Numbered from the stretch's first letter, positions 25,324 through 34,696 are shown. The stretch: 64,000 nt of DNA from Myxococcales bacterium (GCA_016793325.1 JAEUKI010000024.1:1-64000), one strand, 5' to 3'. Notes: generated by a model from the letters alone, not told the origin. Made by a program: numbers and translations.

Positions 25324-26727
25324 TCAAAACGCGCCAGCCACCGTGAGTCCCAGCGGGCTGTCGGTGCTGCCGCCGGGCGCGATCGTGAAGGGCAGCGACT
25401 CGCGGGGGCGTCGGCGGAGGGCGCTCTGCGCGCCGGGCGGCGTTTGCGTCGCCGGCGTCTGCGCTCCCTGCTGCTGTTGCGCGCGCGCGTCGTGCCAGTA
25501 GCGGTCGGTCTCGCGCGTCATGAGAATGCCGAAGACCGCGCCGAGCGCCGCGCCCGCGATCGAGCCCCAGCTGTACGCGACGAGCGGCGCCGAGCCGCCC
25601 GAGTTCGACGCGAACAGCAGCGACGACAACCCGATCACCGTCCATCCGCCGAACATCGACAGGTTGATCCACGCCATGCGATCGGCGCTCACGTTGACGA
25701 ACGGCGCGCTCACGGCGCCGACGCCGCCCGCGACGAGCAGACCGCCGAGCAAGAACCCACCGACGCCCTGCAGGCTGGTCGATCCTCCGGCGACACCGAA
25801 GTACCCGTGCGTCGCGACCATCGCGCCCCAGAGCGCGGTCGAAGAGAAGTAGAGCATTCGACCGCTGAGGGGCCGCTGGGTCGCGACGATCGCGCCCGCT
25901 GCGGTTCCGAGCGCCAGGCCTCCGGCGAGCAGACCGAACGTCGTTTGTGGCGTCGACGCGGCGAGCATCGCGATGCTCGAGCCGAGCCCGAGCCCGAGCA
26001 CCGAGCCCATGTTCACGGCGATCGCCTGGCCGTTGGTCACGCCGCCCATGCTCGCCAGCAACGACCCTGTGATGCCCACCGCGCCGCCGAGCAGCACGCC
26101 GCCCGCGATGTGCTCGGGGCGCGGAGAACTGGTCACGATCAACGGAACCCACGCGCCGACCGCCATCCCGACGACGCCCTGGCTGATCACGAGGTTCAGC
26201 CGTGAGCCCAATGTCACAGGGTCCGGCCCGTACACGAGGTTGTAGTTCGGCGGCGCATTCCAGCCGCTCCAGCCGCCGCCGTTGTTGTTCGTGGGCCACC
26301 CGTTGTTCGCGACCTGCGTCGGCGATGTCGCACCTGCGCCAGCCGGTGGCGTGGTCACTTGCACCGGCGATTGGGGCGTCGTCTGCCCTTGCACGGTCCC
26401 CGTCGCGCCGGTCACTTGCACGGGAGAAACCTGCGTTCCACGCGCGTGTTGCTCGGCGTTTCGGCGCATTTCAGCGGCGCTCGGGTGCGTCGGACAGAGC
26501 TCGAGGACGCGACCGAAGAGCACCGCTGCGCCTGCGTCGTCCCCTGCGGACATGCGCTCGATGCCCGAGTTGAACAGCGTGTCCGCCGCGGGGGGGCAGG
26601 GCAGCGCTTGATTTGGTGTGACCTGCACCGTGCTCTGTTGGGGCGCGGTTTGCGCGAGGGCCGCCGACGAGACCAGCGCGCTCGCCGAAGCGAGCGCGAC
26701 GCACGGAACGAGCTTCGATCGCATCAT
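25324..26727 (-). CDS. exported TPR protein with multi-span membrane region
   Basis: No named family. From ATG 26727 the product is 467 aa, with a signal peptide ending at SSAALAQ. A short TPR-like stretch (LFNSGIERMSAGDDAGAAVLFGRVLELCPTHPSAAEMR) comes next, then a Gln/Thr/Pro-rich linker with several SPVQVT-type repeats, and then eight or more Gly/Ala-rich hydrophobic segments (VVGMAVGAWVPLIV, IAGGVLLGGAVGITGSLLASMGG, LGLGLGSSIAML and others). This layout is repeated in many myxobacterial paralogues and its role is unknown. The 159 bp upstream region is relatively AT-richer and probably holds its promoter. Confidence 0.6.
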   Translation of the reverse strand: MMRSKLVPCVALASASALVSSAALAQTAPQQSTVQVTPNQALPCPPAADTLFNSGIERMSAGDDAGAAVLFGRVLELCPTHPSAAEMRRNAEQHARGTQVSPVQVTGATGTVQGQTTPQSPVQVTTPPAGAGATSPTQVANNGWPTNNNGGGWSGWNAPPNYNLVYGPDPVTLGSRLNLVISQGVVGMAVGAWVPLIVTSSPRPEHIAGGVLLGGAVGITGSLLASMGGVTNGQAIAVNMGSVLGLGLGSSIAMLAASTPQTTFGLLAGGLALGTAAGAIVATQRPLSGRMLYFSSTALWGAMVATHGYFGVAGGSTSLQGVGGFLLGGLLVAGGVGAVSAPFVNVSADRMAWINLSMFGGWTVIGLSSLLFASNSGGSAPLVAYSWGSIAGAALGAVFGILMTRETDRYWHDARAQQQQGAQTPATQTPPGAQSALRRRPRESLPFTIAPGGSTDSPLGLTVAGAF

Positions 26728-26886
26728 CGTGACCGAAGCGAATCCAACTTCTGTGCCGTCGTCTACGAAGGAATCGCCGAATGTGCCCGTTCGCAAAGGT
26801 TCAGTGATCCGCCGAAACTCTTGTGAAATGTCCCGCAACCACGCGATTCGCCGACGAACGACGACGATTCACGGTGTGCCGCGCGA

Positions 26887-28599
26887 TCACAGGTAGCTCG
26901 AGTTGAACCACCATTCACAGGACAGCGCCGCGTAGTGCTCGACGTTGAAGCGCGCGAAGGGGTCGTCCGGGGCGTACAAGCGAAGCGCTCCGTCGTCTCG
27001 CAGCGTGACGGCGTAGATCGCTCGGAGGTGCGGGCGGGTGAAGTTTCCTCGGCCCGCGGGGGTCACGAACGGGATCACGCCGAAGCGCCACGCGCTCGCC
27101 GTGCGCGCGCGGCCCGTGGCGCTGTCGAGCATGTTGAAGGCCTGCATCTGATAGCTGCCCTCGGCGCTGATCCCCGCGTGCTGCCCGATCCAGATCGTCG
27201 GGCGAACGACCATGGTGCCCTCCCATAGATCATTGCGCCCGAAGAGCGACGGGTCGGCGTCGCGGAAGTACCGCACGTATCCGCCCGCCATCACGCCGAA
27301 GAACTCGTGCTCGAAATTGCCCGACAGCGCGATCCGCGCGTCCTGCGCGCGCTGCGCGGTCTGCGCCGCGCTGAGCGTGTACGGAACCGCGAGGTCGCCG
27401 TACGCCGCGAGCCCCTGCGCGAAGCGAAAGAACACGTTTACGAACGTGTCGCGCCGCCCGGTGTACGCGCCGAACTGCGCGCCGAGCACGTACCCGCCGT
27501 CCGCGCGCAAGAGCTCTCGCTCGCCCGTCTCGCTGTTCTGTCGCACGCCGTCGGGCAGCGAGTGCGCCTCGCCGTAGAGCGACGCCTTGAGCCCCGCGCG
27601 CGCCGACCGCCCCATGAACCAGAGCGTCCCTTTGAGCGACGCGATGAACCGCGGCCGGTCGAGCAGCACCACGCTCGCCGCGCCGATGCCGTCTCTCGGC
27701 GCCACACGGATGCGCTGAAATTGATAATTGGTGTCGAGCCGGTTGGTCCCGAGGTGCGCGGCCACCGTGGCGTACTGGCCGATGTCGTAGCGCGCGCCGC
27801 CGCCGACGGTGTTGAGGTTGTCGAGCGGCCACCAATTCAAGAGGTAGATGTCGTCGCCGCGGTACATGCGCGAGCCGACCCAAAGCGACAAGCCTCGCGT
27901 GAGGATGTCGCGCGCGTCGATGTAGAGGTTTCGCACGGCGATTTGCGCGTCGAACGTGCCCGACTGGTGAAACAGCGGCCCGGTGATCGCGAGCGTGGCG
28001 ACCACGCGCGTGTGGACTCCGCCCGCGAAGTCGTCGTCGCGATGGACCTCGAGCTCGCTGTACGTCTGGTCGTCGATGCGCGTCCCCCACGCGACGAAGT
28101 TCGCCTCGCGCCCGCTGTGCCCGCGCAGGTCCGAGCTGACCACCACGCGCCCGTACGAGCCGAAGGAGAACCCGTCGAGCACGCGACGAACGGGCTCGGG
28201 CAGAAAGCTCATGATCCCGCCGTTCGCCGGACGCTGCGCTGGCTGCGGAGCTTGCGCGGTCGCCGCGGGAGCTGTCGCCGTGCTCGCGCTCGTCGTGGTG
28301 GGTTGGGGCGTCGTGCTGTTCGTGCTCGGCGTCGTGCTCGGCGCGCTGGTGACCGAACCGGTCTCTGCTCCCGGGTCTTGATTTGCGAGCGCGGTCGTCG
28401 TGCTCGTGCCCGAGGTGCCCGGCTGAACGGGCGGCGCGGGCGTCGGGTCGACCACCGAGCGGCCGCTCGTGGCGGTGGGCAGCGGCGCTGTTTGCGCGCG
28501 CGCGACGCGCTGATGCGACACGCACGCGAGCGCGAACGAGAGCGCGACCCCTGCGCGCGCCGCGGGCCTCGACGACGATCGTCCAGTGAGGTTGTGCAC
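26887..28599 (-). CDS. LamB/maltoporin-like outer-membrane porin
   Basis: A 570 aa outer-membrane protein from the GTG at 28599. A signal peptide (GVALSFALACVSHQRVARA) and a Thr/Ala/Pro-rich linker of about 100 residues precede the barrel. The barrel starts SFGSYGRVVVSSDLRG and includes LWVGSRMYRGDDIYLLNWWPLDN, which parallels the conserved maltoporin segment on the pore constriction, and the last strand is aromatic (ALSCEWWFNSSYL). The family takes up maltodextrins or other oligosaccharides. Specificity is inferred only. The long N-terminal linker is unusual for maltoporins. Confidence 0.7.
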   Translation of the reverse strand: MHNLTGRSSSRPAARAGVALSFALACVSHQRVARAQTAPLPTATSGRSVVDPTPAPPVQPGTSGTSTTTALANQDPGAETGSVTSAPSTTPSTNSTTPQPTTTSASTATAPAATAQAPQPAQRPANGGIMSFLPEPVRRVLDGFSFGSYGRVVVSSDLRGHSGREANFVAWGTRIDDQTYSELEVHRDDDFAGGVHTRVVATLAITGPLFHQSGTFDAQIAVRNLYIDARDILTRGLSLWVGSRMYRGDDIYLLNWWPLDNLNTVGGGARYDIGQYATVAAHLGTNRLDTNYQFQRIRVAPRDGIGAASVVLLDRPRFIASLKGTLWFMGRSARAGLKASLYGEAHSLPDGVRQNSETGERELLRADGGYVLGAQFGAYTGRRDTFVNVFFRFAQGLAAYGDLAVPYTLSAAQTAQRAQDARIALSGNFEHEFFGVMAGGYVRYFRDADPSLFGRNDLWEGTMVVRPTIWIGQHAGISAEGSYQMQAFNMLDSATGRARTASAWRFGVIPFVTPAGRGNFTRPHLRAIYAVTLRDDGALRLYAPDDPFARFNVEHYAALSCEWWFNSSYL

Positions 28600-28652
28600 G
28601 GCGGCGGAGACTATCGCGGATGCATCGAGCGGGGCGAGCGTCGAATCCGCGA

Positions 28653-29609
28653 TCAGCGCCCGAGCGCTTCGTGCACCGACGAAATCGCCCACTGCATCGT
28701 CGCCTCGTCCGTGGCCGTTCGCTCGGCGAGCCGATCGAGCACCGCGCGCTCTTTCGGAACGATTCCCCCCGAAATCTCTGCCACTAGCGCGGCGATGAAG
28801 ATCCCTTCGCGCACCACGTCGTGCTTCACGAGCGCCCGCGCGAGCTCGTCGCACCGTCGCTCGAGGCCGACCTCTTCGGTCTGCTCGATCGAGCGCGAGA
28901 GCATCGCGTCCGCGACGACCGAGCTCAGCCCGTCGACCGAGAGCTTCTGGAGCACGCGCTGGATCACCTGGCGCTCGTCGTCGTCGACCTCGCCGTCGGC
29001 CACGGCCATCAAGCTCGCGGCCTCCATGAGCGGACCGATGGTGCTCAGGCGCTTTCCGGACTCGAAATTCGCCAGTCGATCACCGAGGAGGGTGAGCGCT
29101 CGCTCGACCGCGCGCATCGACGCGCCCGGGGCTTTGCCCGCCTTCGCGAGGGCTCCGTTGGAGTAGCGCTCGTCGTCGGACACCTCGTCGCCGATCCACG
29201 GCGGGAGCTCGTGCTTCTCGTCCGCCTGCGCGAGCTCGATCTCCGCGAGCCACAGGCCCTGATGCGGTCCGAGAAACTCGTCGAGCTCCCACACGTGCGA
29301 GCCGACCTTCACGCGATAGCGAACCTTGTCGAGCGCGTAGCGACACAATCCGAGGAGGTTCTCGGCGTCCGCCGCGGGGATCTCGTACTCGTACTCTTGT
29401 CGGGCGGGGGCGTCTTGCTCGCGGTCCTTCGGGCGCTCGATCGCGTCGCCCTTGATCGTGATCCACGCCTTTCCGCCGTGCTCGAGGCGCACGCGGACGC
29501 TCGGCTTGCTCGACAAATATCCCTGCGTAAATCGCTGCCCCTGCTTCTTGGCCGCGGCGGGAACGCTCGCCACCTTCACCAAGAACTTCCGCTCGATTTC
29601 GAGTTTCAT
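28653..29609 (-). CDS. CYTH (triphosphate tunnel) domain fused to TerB-like domain
   Basis: A 318 aa cytoplasmic protein from ATG 29609. It opens with MKLEIERKFLV, the ExExK signature (Glu4, Glu6, Lys8) of CYTH enzymes that act on inorganic triphosphate or thiamine triphosphate. Further tunnel residues are seen in VRVRLEHGGKAWITIKG, RQEYEYEIP and WELDEFLG. From about residue 195 comes an all-helical domain (LMEAASLMAVADGEVDDDERQVIQRVL and a second, related LVKHDVVREGIFIAALVAEISGG) resembling TerB. The fusion may couple polyphosphate or nucleotide metabolism to stress sensing; that is inference. It is read away from the tRNA gene. Confidence 0.78.
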   Translation of the reverse strand: MKLEIERKFLVKVASVPAAAKKQGQRFTQGYLSSKPSVRVRLEHGGKAWITIKGDAIERPKDREQDAPARQEYEYEIPAADAENLLGLCRYALDKVRYRVKVGSHVWELDEFLGPHQGLWLAEIELAQADEKHELPPWIGDEVSDDERYSNGALAKAGKAPGASMRAVERALTLLGDRLANFESGKRLSTIGPLMEAASLMAVADGEVDDDERQVIQRVLQKLSVDGLSSVVADAMLSRSIEQTEEVGLERRCDELARALVKHDVVREGIFIAALVAEISGGIVPKERAVLDRLAERTATDEATMQWAISSVHEALGR

Positions 29610-29685
29610 GCGACGCGAGCACACTGCCAGAAAAGAGCCCCTTGCGCAGCGCACGCTTAGCGGCTATCAACACGCCCACGCTTTC

Positions 29686-29772
29686 GGAGGCGTGGCCGAG
29701 TGGTCGAAGGCAGCAGCTTGCTAAGCTGTCGTACGGGCAACCGTACCATAGGTTCGAATCCTATCGCCTCCG
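29686..29772 (+). tRNA. tRNA-Ser (anticodon GCT)
   Basis: Acceptor GGAGGCG pairs with CGCCTCC (29765-29771) with discriminator G. The D arm is GCC...GGC, the anticodon arm is GCAGC-TTGCTAA-GCTGT with anticodon GCT, there is a long variable arm (GTACGG..CCGTAC) typical of serine tRNAs, and the T arm contains GGTTCGAATCC. It reads AGC/AGU codons. The 3' CCA is not encoded. Confidence 0.95.
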
Positions 29773-29811
29773 CTGAATTTCCTGGGTGAACGTGGGTGGG
29801 GCAGTCGGTTG

Positions 29812-30453
29812 ATGAAGTCGTCTCGCACGATGATCGACCCGCTTTGGATCGACGAGCTCGCGCGGCTCGCGAAGCTGGGGCTCGATGACGACGGGATGTT
29901 CGTCGAGCGCGACGCGCCCATGAGCATCACCGTGCGCTCGTCGCTCGCGCGCCACCCACGCATGACGGTGTGCTCGAAGCGCGTCGCGTTCGACGCGTTG
30001 ATCGCGCTCGATGCTGACACGACGGGTCCCATCCTGCGGATCCCTGCGCTCGTGGGAGACGAACGCGCCGTGGTCGTTTGTCAGCTCGCGCGGCTGTGGG
30101 GCGTCGAGCGTGTGTTCTACCTGGGCGATCCCGATCCAGTCGACGCGGTGTGCTTCGCGGCGCTCTCGTCGTTGCTCCGTCGCGAGGCAGGTGTTCGCGA
30201 GGCGACGTGGCTCTCGCACAGCGGGCTCTCGGAGCTCGAGATCGAACGCAACCGGAGGATGTGCGAGATCGGGCTGTGCGCGATCGAGCGCGAGATCGTC
30301 GCGCGATGGACGGACCCTGCGTTGATCGAGCTCAGCGACGGGCCGCTCGCGACCGAGCTCGCGCGATGGAAGACGCGCGCGATGAAGGTCGAGCTCGAGG
30401 GGCTGAAACACCTCGCCGATCCCCGCCCGTCGCTGCGCGCGCAGCTCACCTGA
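29812..30453 (+). CDS. hypothetical cytoplasmic protein
   Basis: No family recognised. The 213 aa product (ATG 29812; a TTG lies one codon upstream) is acidic/charged with few hydrophobic stretches. An alpha/beta pattern is suggested by ERAVVVCQLARLWGVERVFYLGDPDPVDAVCFAALSSLL in the middle, followed by a helical C-terminal third (IEREIVARWTDPALIELSDGPLATELARWKTRAMKVELEGLKHL). No nucleotide-binding or catalytic signature is evident. It lies 40 bp after the tRNA and 50 bp before the deacetylase-like gene; whether it belongs with that operon is unclear. Confidence 0.5.
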   Translation: MKSSRTMIDPLWIDELARLAKLGLDDDGMFVERDAPMSITVRSSLARHPRMTVCSKRVAFDALIALDADTTGPILRIPALVGDERAVVVCQLARLWGVERVFYLGDPDPVDAVCFAALSSLLRREAGVREATWLSHSGLSELEIERNRRMCEIGLCAIEREIVARWTDPALIELSDGPLATELARWKTRAMKVELEGLKHLADPRPSLRAQLT

Positions 30454-30501
30454 GCACCCTCTGATTGCCTCTTGCTTCGCGCGGGGGGTATACAGCCGCC
30501 C

Positions 30502-31239
30502 ATGATTCGGCCGGTGATTACGCTGGACATCGATTGGGCCCCGGACGTGGCCATCGATTTTGCGGCGGACTTGCTCGCGACCGCGGGCGCGAAGGCGACG
30601 TGGTTCGTCACGCACGCGAGCCCGGCGGTCGATCGCTTGCGCCAGCGGCCGGACTTGTTCGAGCTCGGGATTCACCCGAATTTTCTCCCGAGATCTTCAC
30701 ACGGGACGACGCCCGAAGAGGTCCTCGACTACTGCATGAAGCTCGTGCCCGACGCGGTCTCGATGCGCACGCACTCCCTCGTGCAGTCGACGCCGCTGCT
30801 CGCGACGGTCCTCGCGCGGACGCCCGTTCGCTGCGACGCGACGATGCTGCTCTCGCACGCGAAGCGCACCGAGCCGTTCGAGTACCAGTGGGGCGGGACG
30901 ACGATGCTCCGCGTCCCGTATCACTGGGAGGACGACATCGAGATGATCCGCGACGTGCCCAAGTTTTCGCTCGACGACGCGATCGCGGGCGAGGGGCTCC
31001 GCGTGTTCGATTTTCATCCCATCCACGTGTTTCTCAACTCGGCGGACATGAAGCCGTACGAGGGCTTGAAGAGCGCGGTGAAGCCCCTCAACGAAGCGAC
31101 GCTCGAAGCGATGCAGCCGTTCGTTTACAACGGCGCAGGCAGCAGGACCGTCTTCGAAGCGCTCGCGAAATACGCTGGCGCGCACGGCGGCGGCGAGCGC
31201 ATCGGTGACATCTACAACGCGTGGAAGGCAGGACGATGA
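30502..31239 (+). CDS. polysaccharide deacetylase-like protein (WbmS type)
   Basis: A 245 aa cytoplasmic protein of the NodB/polysaccharide-deacetylase fold. VITLDIDWAPDVAIDFAADLL supplies the first metal-binding Asp motif; ATWFVTHASPAV the following strand; FELGIHPNFLP a His pair site; and VFDFHPIHVFLN the late His motif. The family acts in surface-polysaccharide gene sets, removing acetyl groups from sugars. ATG 30502 is used; it is preceded by GGGGGGTA about 12 bp away. It overlaps the next gene by ATGA (31236-31239), so it works with that acyltransferase-like protein. Confidence 0.65.
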   Translation: MIRPVITLDIDWAPDVAIDFAADLLATAGAKATWFVTHASPAVDRLRQRPDLFELGIHPNFLPRSSHGTTPEEVLDYCMKLVPDAVSMRTHSLVQSTPLLATVLARTPVRCDATMLLSHAKRTEPFEYQWGGTTMLRVPYHWEDDIEMIRDVPKFSLDDAIAGEGLRVFDFHPIHVFLNSADMKPYEGLKSAVKPLNEATLEAMQPFVYNGAGSRTVFEALAKYAGAHGGGERIGDIYNAWKAGR

Positions 31240-32123
31240 AGCTCTCGGAGTGTCCTGCGCAGAGCCCGTCGTTTCGCGTCGTTCGCGACGGAGCGTTCGC
31301 GAGCGTTGGCTTCGTCTCGTACGAGACCGACGCGCTCTTGGTGTTCATCGAGAGCGAGGCGTACCTGCCCGAGCTCGTCGCCAACGCGCGCGTCGCGGCG
31401 GTGATCACCAACGACGCGCTCGTCGACAAGATCCCCGCGGCGCTCGCCGTGGCCGTGTCGGACAACCCGCGGCTCGCGTTCTACACGCTGCACAACCACC
31501 TCACCGAGACGGACTTCTACTGGACGTCCTTCGACAACGAGATCGACCCGAGCTCGAAGGTCCACCCCCGCGCGTACCTCGCCGACAAGAACATCCGCGT
31601 CGGAAAGCGCTGCGTCATCGAGCCCAACGTCACGATCCACGAGCGCACGATCATCGGCGACGACGTGATCATCCGCGCCGGAACGGTCATCGGCAGCGAG
31701 GGCAACCAGTTCATCTACGCCGGCGAGCACTTGATGGGCGTCAAGCACGCCGGCGGCGTTCGCATCGCGGACCGCGTCGAGATCCAGTCGAACACCTGCG
31801 TCGACATGGCCGTCTTCGGCGGCTTCACCGAGATCGGCGAGGAGTGCAAGATCGACAACCTCGTTCACATCGCGCACAACGTGAAGCTCGGAAAGCGCAA
31901 CCGAGTCATCGCCCACGCCATGATCGCCGGGAGCGTGATCTCGGGCGACGACGTGTGGTTCGGCCCGTGCTGCGCGGTCTCGGACGGGCTCAAAGTGGGC
32001 TCGCGCGCCAGCGTCTCGCTCGGGGCCGTGGTGACGCGAGACGTCCCCGAAGACGCGCGCGTGTCGGGCAACTTCGCCATCGAGCACGGCAAGTTCATCG
32101 CGCACATGAAATCAATTCGTTGA
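31236..32123 (+). CDS. LpxD-like left-handed beta-helix acyltransferase
   Basis: A 295 aa protein. The N-terminal 100 residues form a small Rossmann-like cap as in LpxD. From about residue 105 the hexapeptide repeats of a left-handed parallel beta-helix are plain (IDPSSKVHPRAYLADKNIRVG, VTIHERTIIGDDVIIRAGTVIG). The catalytic His is probably in NLVHIAHNVKLG, as in LpxD/WbpD enzymes. It would N-acylate or N-acetylate a nucleotide sugar. AAGGCAGG upstream is its ribosome site. Lying between a deacetylase-like gene and a glycosyltransferase points to glycan building, not core lipid A. Confidence 0.78.
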   Translation: MKLSECPAQSPSFRVVRDGAFASVGFVSYETDALLVFIESEAYLPELVANARVAAVITNDALVDKIPAALAVAVSDNPRLAFYTLHNHLTETDFYWTSFDNEIDPSSKVHPRAYLADKNIRVGKRCVIEPNVTIHERTIIGDDVIIRAGTVIGSEGNQFIYAGEHLMGVKHAGGVRIADRVEIQSNTCVDMAVFGGFTEIGEECKIDNLVHIAHNVKLGKRNRVIAHAMIAGSVISGDDVWFGPCCAVSDGLKVGSRASVSLGAVVTRDVPEDARVSGNFAIEHGKFIAHMKSIR

Positions 32124-32217
32124 CGACTTGGAAGAGAGATATGCCAGCTAGCAGAGCATCGTGCAGGCAGCGCGTCGGACGGCGCGCGAGGCGGACACCC
32201 GCGGCAGGGTCGCCCGA

Positions 32218-32919
32218 ATGACCCTCGCGCTCACGGTCGCGATCCTCGCGTACAACGAAGAGGCCAACCTTCGATGGGTGGTCGAAGAGATGGCGAAGGA
32301 GCTCGAGTCGATCCCCGAGCCGTGGGAGATCATGATCGTCAACGACGGGAGCAGCGATGGGACTGGCCGCGTCGCCGACGAGCTCGCCCGCGAAGACGCG
32401 CGCGTTCGCGTGGTGCATCACGAGGTCAACCGCGGGCTCGGCGGCGGCTATCGCACGGGCTTCGACGAGGCGAAGGGGACGTTCTTGATCTTCTTTCCCG
32501 CGGACGGGCAGTTTTCGCCGGACATCATCACGCGGTTCTATCGGCAGATGGGCGAGCTCGACATGTTGCTCGGGTACTTGCCCAACTCGAAGCGACCGTT
32601 GTTCGCGCGCGCGGCGTCCGTCGCAGAGAAGATTCTCTATCGCGTGCTCATCGGAAAGATGCCCAAGTTTCAGGGCGTGTTGATGTTTCGAACGTCGCTC
32701 GCGAGGGAGATCGAGCTCGAGCTGAGCGGCCGCGGCTGGGGGATCATCCTCGAGTTCATCTTCCGCGTGGCGAACGGCCCGTATCGCGTTCGAAGCACGC
32801 CGACGGACGTGCGAAAGCGCATCTCGGGCGAGTCCAAAGTGATGAACACCAAGACGATCAAGGCCAACCTCGAGCAGCTCTTCGCGCTGCGAGACGCGCT
32901 GAAGAAGTCCCGTCGCTGA
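32218..32919 (+). CDS. family 2 glycosyltransferase (DPM/ArnC-like)
   Basis: A 233 aa GT-A-fold enzyme. VAILAYNEEANLRWVV is the nucleotide-binding start, IMIVNDGSSDGTGRVADEL the next strand and turn, and LIFFPADGQFSPDII holds the D-x-D-type metal-site Asp. There are no C-terminal transmembrane helices, as in soluble dolichol- or undecaprenyl-phosphate mannose synthase types. The chosen ATG (32218) gives the standard start just before the first strand; 19 codons are open upstream. It is 94 bp after the acyltransferase gene and probably part of the same glycan cassette. Confidence 0.8.
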   Translation: MTLALTVAILAYNEEANLRWVVEEMAKELESIPEPWEIMIVNDGSSDGTGRVADELAREDARVRVVHHEVNRGLGGGYRTGFDEAKGTFLIFFPADGQFSPDIITRFYRQMGELDMLLGYLPNSKRPLFARAASVAEKILYRVLIGKMPKFQGVLMFRTSLAREIELELSGRGWGIILEFIFRVANGPYRVRSTPTDVRKRISGESKVMNTKTIKANLEQLFALRDALKKSRR

Positions 32920-32962
32920 GCCGACGACCTCGTGGCTCGCTCGCGTCCTGCGCGGCGCTCGT

Positions 32963-34276
32963 TCAAAACGGAACCTGCGCGCGGTGGGGGATTTGCCGGT
33001 TGCGCTCGAGCCCGTCGTAGTCGAGCTCGTACACCCCGTCGCAGCCCGCGCGACGAACGTTGGGGACCCGAACGAATCGCGGCGCGACGCGCAGCACGAA
33101 CCCCACGCGATCGCACGGCACGATGCTTCGGTCCGGGTTTCTGCAGCATCGAACGACGGTGCGAGGCGGCGGCTCGGACGTGGGCGCGAGCTCGAGGAGC
33201 CCGGCTTGGTTGGGTCGAATCACGGCCGCGACGGCGCGACCGCCGATCGCGACGACGTACCGACGCTGATCGAGCCGAGGGACCGCTGTCTCTCCGTACC
33301 GGGACGCCTCCGCGGGGCCTGTGCCGATGCAGATCCACGCGCGCTCGGTGCGCGCCACGCGGGACGTCCACACGACGTCGCGCCGCATCGCATCGCGGTC
33401 CCAGTGGTGCACGGTGGTGAGCGTCGAGAGCGACGGATGCACCGCCACGGCCACCGCGCGCTTCGCGATCGCGCGCGCGTCGTCGTCGCGGAAGCGAAAG
33501 CCACAGTCGGCGACGCCGAGCTCGACGCGGGACGTTGGCGTTTGTTGTTCGACGAAGATGACCTCGCGCCACACCAAGAGCCCGAGGTGGAGCGACGGGC
33601 CCACGGTCGCGCCGCGGGGCGCCACGACGAGCTCGGCGCGGTCGTCGTTGGTTCCGCGCTCGCTGTGGTGGCAGCGCGTCGCCGTGGCTCCGTCGGGAGC
33701 GATCGTGTATCGCCACGCGGTCTGCGCGCCAGCCGGAGCGCCGCTGCTGCTGCGCGTTCGACCGGCGCTCTGCAGCGAGAGGATCGCGCCGCGCTCGAGC
33801 GACAACACAGCGAGGCCCGTCGCGTTGGCTTCGCACTCGATCTCGACCGACGGCGCCGCGTCGCGCTCGAACCCGATCCTCGCTCGAATCGCCCGGTCGG
33901 TCGCTCGCCAGCGCTGCTCCGGGTTGCTCAAGCCCACGGGGGATGCGTGCGGGCCCCATCGCAGCGGCTCGACGCCGAGCGCGGGATCGATGAACTCGAC
34001 GCGACTCGGGACGAGCGAGTTGGCTCCGGCTCGAAACACGTCGTCTGCCGAGAGCTCGCCCGCGGTGTCCGTGTACGTGATCCAGATCGTCGGTATGTTC
34101 GGCGCTGTCGCATCCTGGCTCGACGCGTCACGCGACTCGATCACCGTGCGCCTCGCGGTCCCGAACGAAACGACGTCGCGCGCGCCCGCGGGCTCGGGCT
34201 CGACGCGCGGGCTCCGCGTGCAAGCGTCGAGGGTGAGCAGCAACGCGATCGTCCGTCCTGCGAGGGCTCTGCGCAT
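32963..34276 (-). CDS. hypothetical lipoprotein
   Basis: No family recognised. The 437 aa product starts MRRALAGRTIALLLTLDAC, a lipoprotein signal in which the -3 to +1 region (TLDAC) is a poor lipobox, so lipidation is uncertain. The mature part is Arg-rich for a secreted protein and has evenly scattered cysteines, including a CC pair near the end (VRCCRNPDRSIVPC) and a last RAGCDGVYELDYDG. It is convergent with the glycosyltransferase gene and separated by 40 bp. Confidence 0.55.
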   Translation of the reverse strand: MRRALAGRTIALLLTLDACTRSPRVEPEPAGARDVVSFGTARRTVIESRDASSQDATAPNIPTIWITYTDTAGELSADDVFRAGANSLVPSRVEFIDPALGVEPLRWGPHASPVGLSNPEQRWRATDRAIRARIGFERDAAPSVEIECEANATGLAVLSLERGAILSLQSAGRTRSSSGAPAGAQTAWRYTIAPDGATATRCHHSERGTNDDRAELVVAPRGATVGPSLHLGLLVWREVIFVEQQTPTSRVELGVADCGFRFRDDDARAIAKRAVAVAVHPSLSTLTTVHHWDRDAMRRDVVWTSRVARTERAWICIGTGPAEASRYGETAVPRLDQRRYVVAIGGRAVAAVIRPNQAGLLELAPTSEPPPRTVVRCCRNPDRSIVPCDRVGFVLRVAPRFVRVPNVRRAGCDGVYELDYDGLERNRQIPHRAQVPF

Positions 34277-34330
34277 CACGCAGAGGATCGTACGCCAACG
34301 GGCTCGTCGGGGCTCGGCGCGCTCGACGCG

Positions 34331-34696
34331 TCAGCGACGACCGAACAACGCCGCGATCACCACGAGCGCCGCGAACACGATCACGTTGAACTTGGGCTCC
34401 CAGTACTCCATGAAGCGCACCGTGATCGCGAGCCAGCCCGCGGCCGCGACGAGCGAGAGCGCTACGACGGGCGTCGCCGTCGCGATCTCGCGGTTGCGCC
34501 ACGCGAGCCACAGAACGAGCAGCCCGAAGAGCACCTGGCCGATCGCGAACGCAGAGTGCAGCCCGTAGTAGAGCGTGGTCTCGGGGCTCGGCGTGCGCTT
34601 TCCGCGGACGTGCTGCGAGATCACGTCGATCGCAAAGTGAAGAACGCCGGTACACGTCAGCCACCCGTACGCGACATAGACGAGGTGCTTGGTCAC
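34331..34696 (-). CDS. small four-helix membrane protein
   Basis: No family named. The 121 aa product has four hydrophobic segments: LVYVAYGWLTCTGVLHFAIDV, IGQVLFGLLVLWLAW, PVVALSLVAAAGWLAITVRF and FNVIVFAALVVIAALFG. The arrangement resembles small uncharacterised integral membrane proteins near oxidoreductases. Its start overlaps the end of the upstream SDR gene by four bases, so it is probably expressed under the same LysR control. Confidence 0.65.
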   Translation of the reverse strand: MTKHLVYVAYGWLTCTGVLHFAIDVISQHVRGKRTPSPETTLYYGLHSAFAIGQVLFGLLVLWLAWRNREIATATPVVALSLVAAAGWLAITVRFMEYWEPKFNVIVFAALVVIAALFGRR

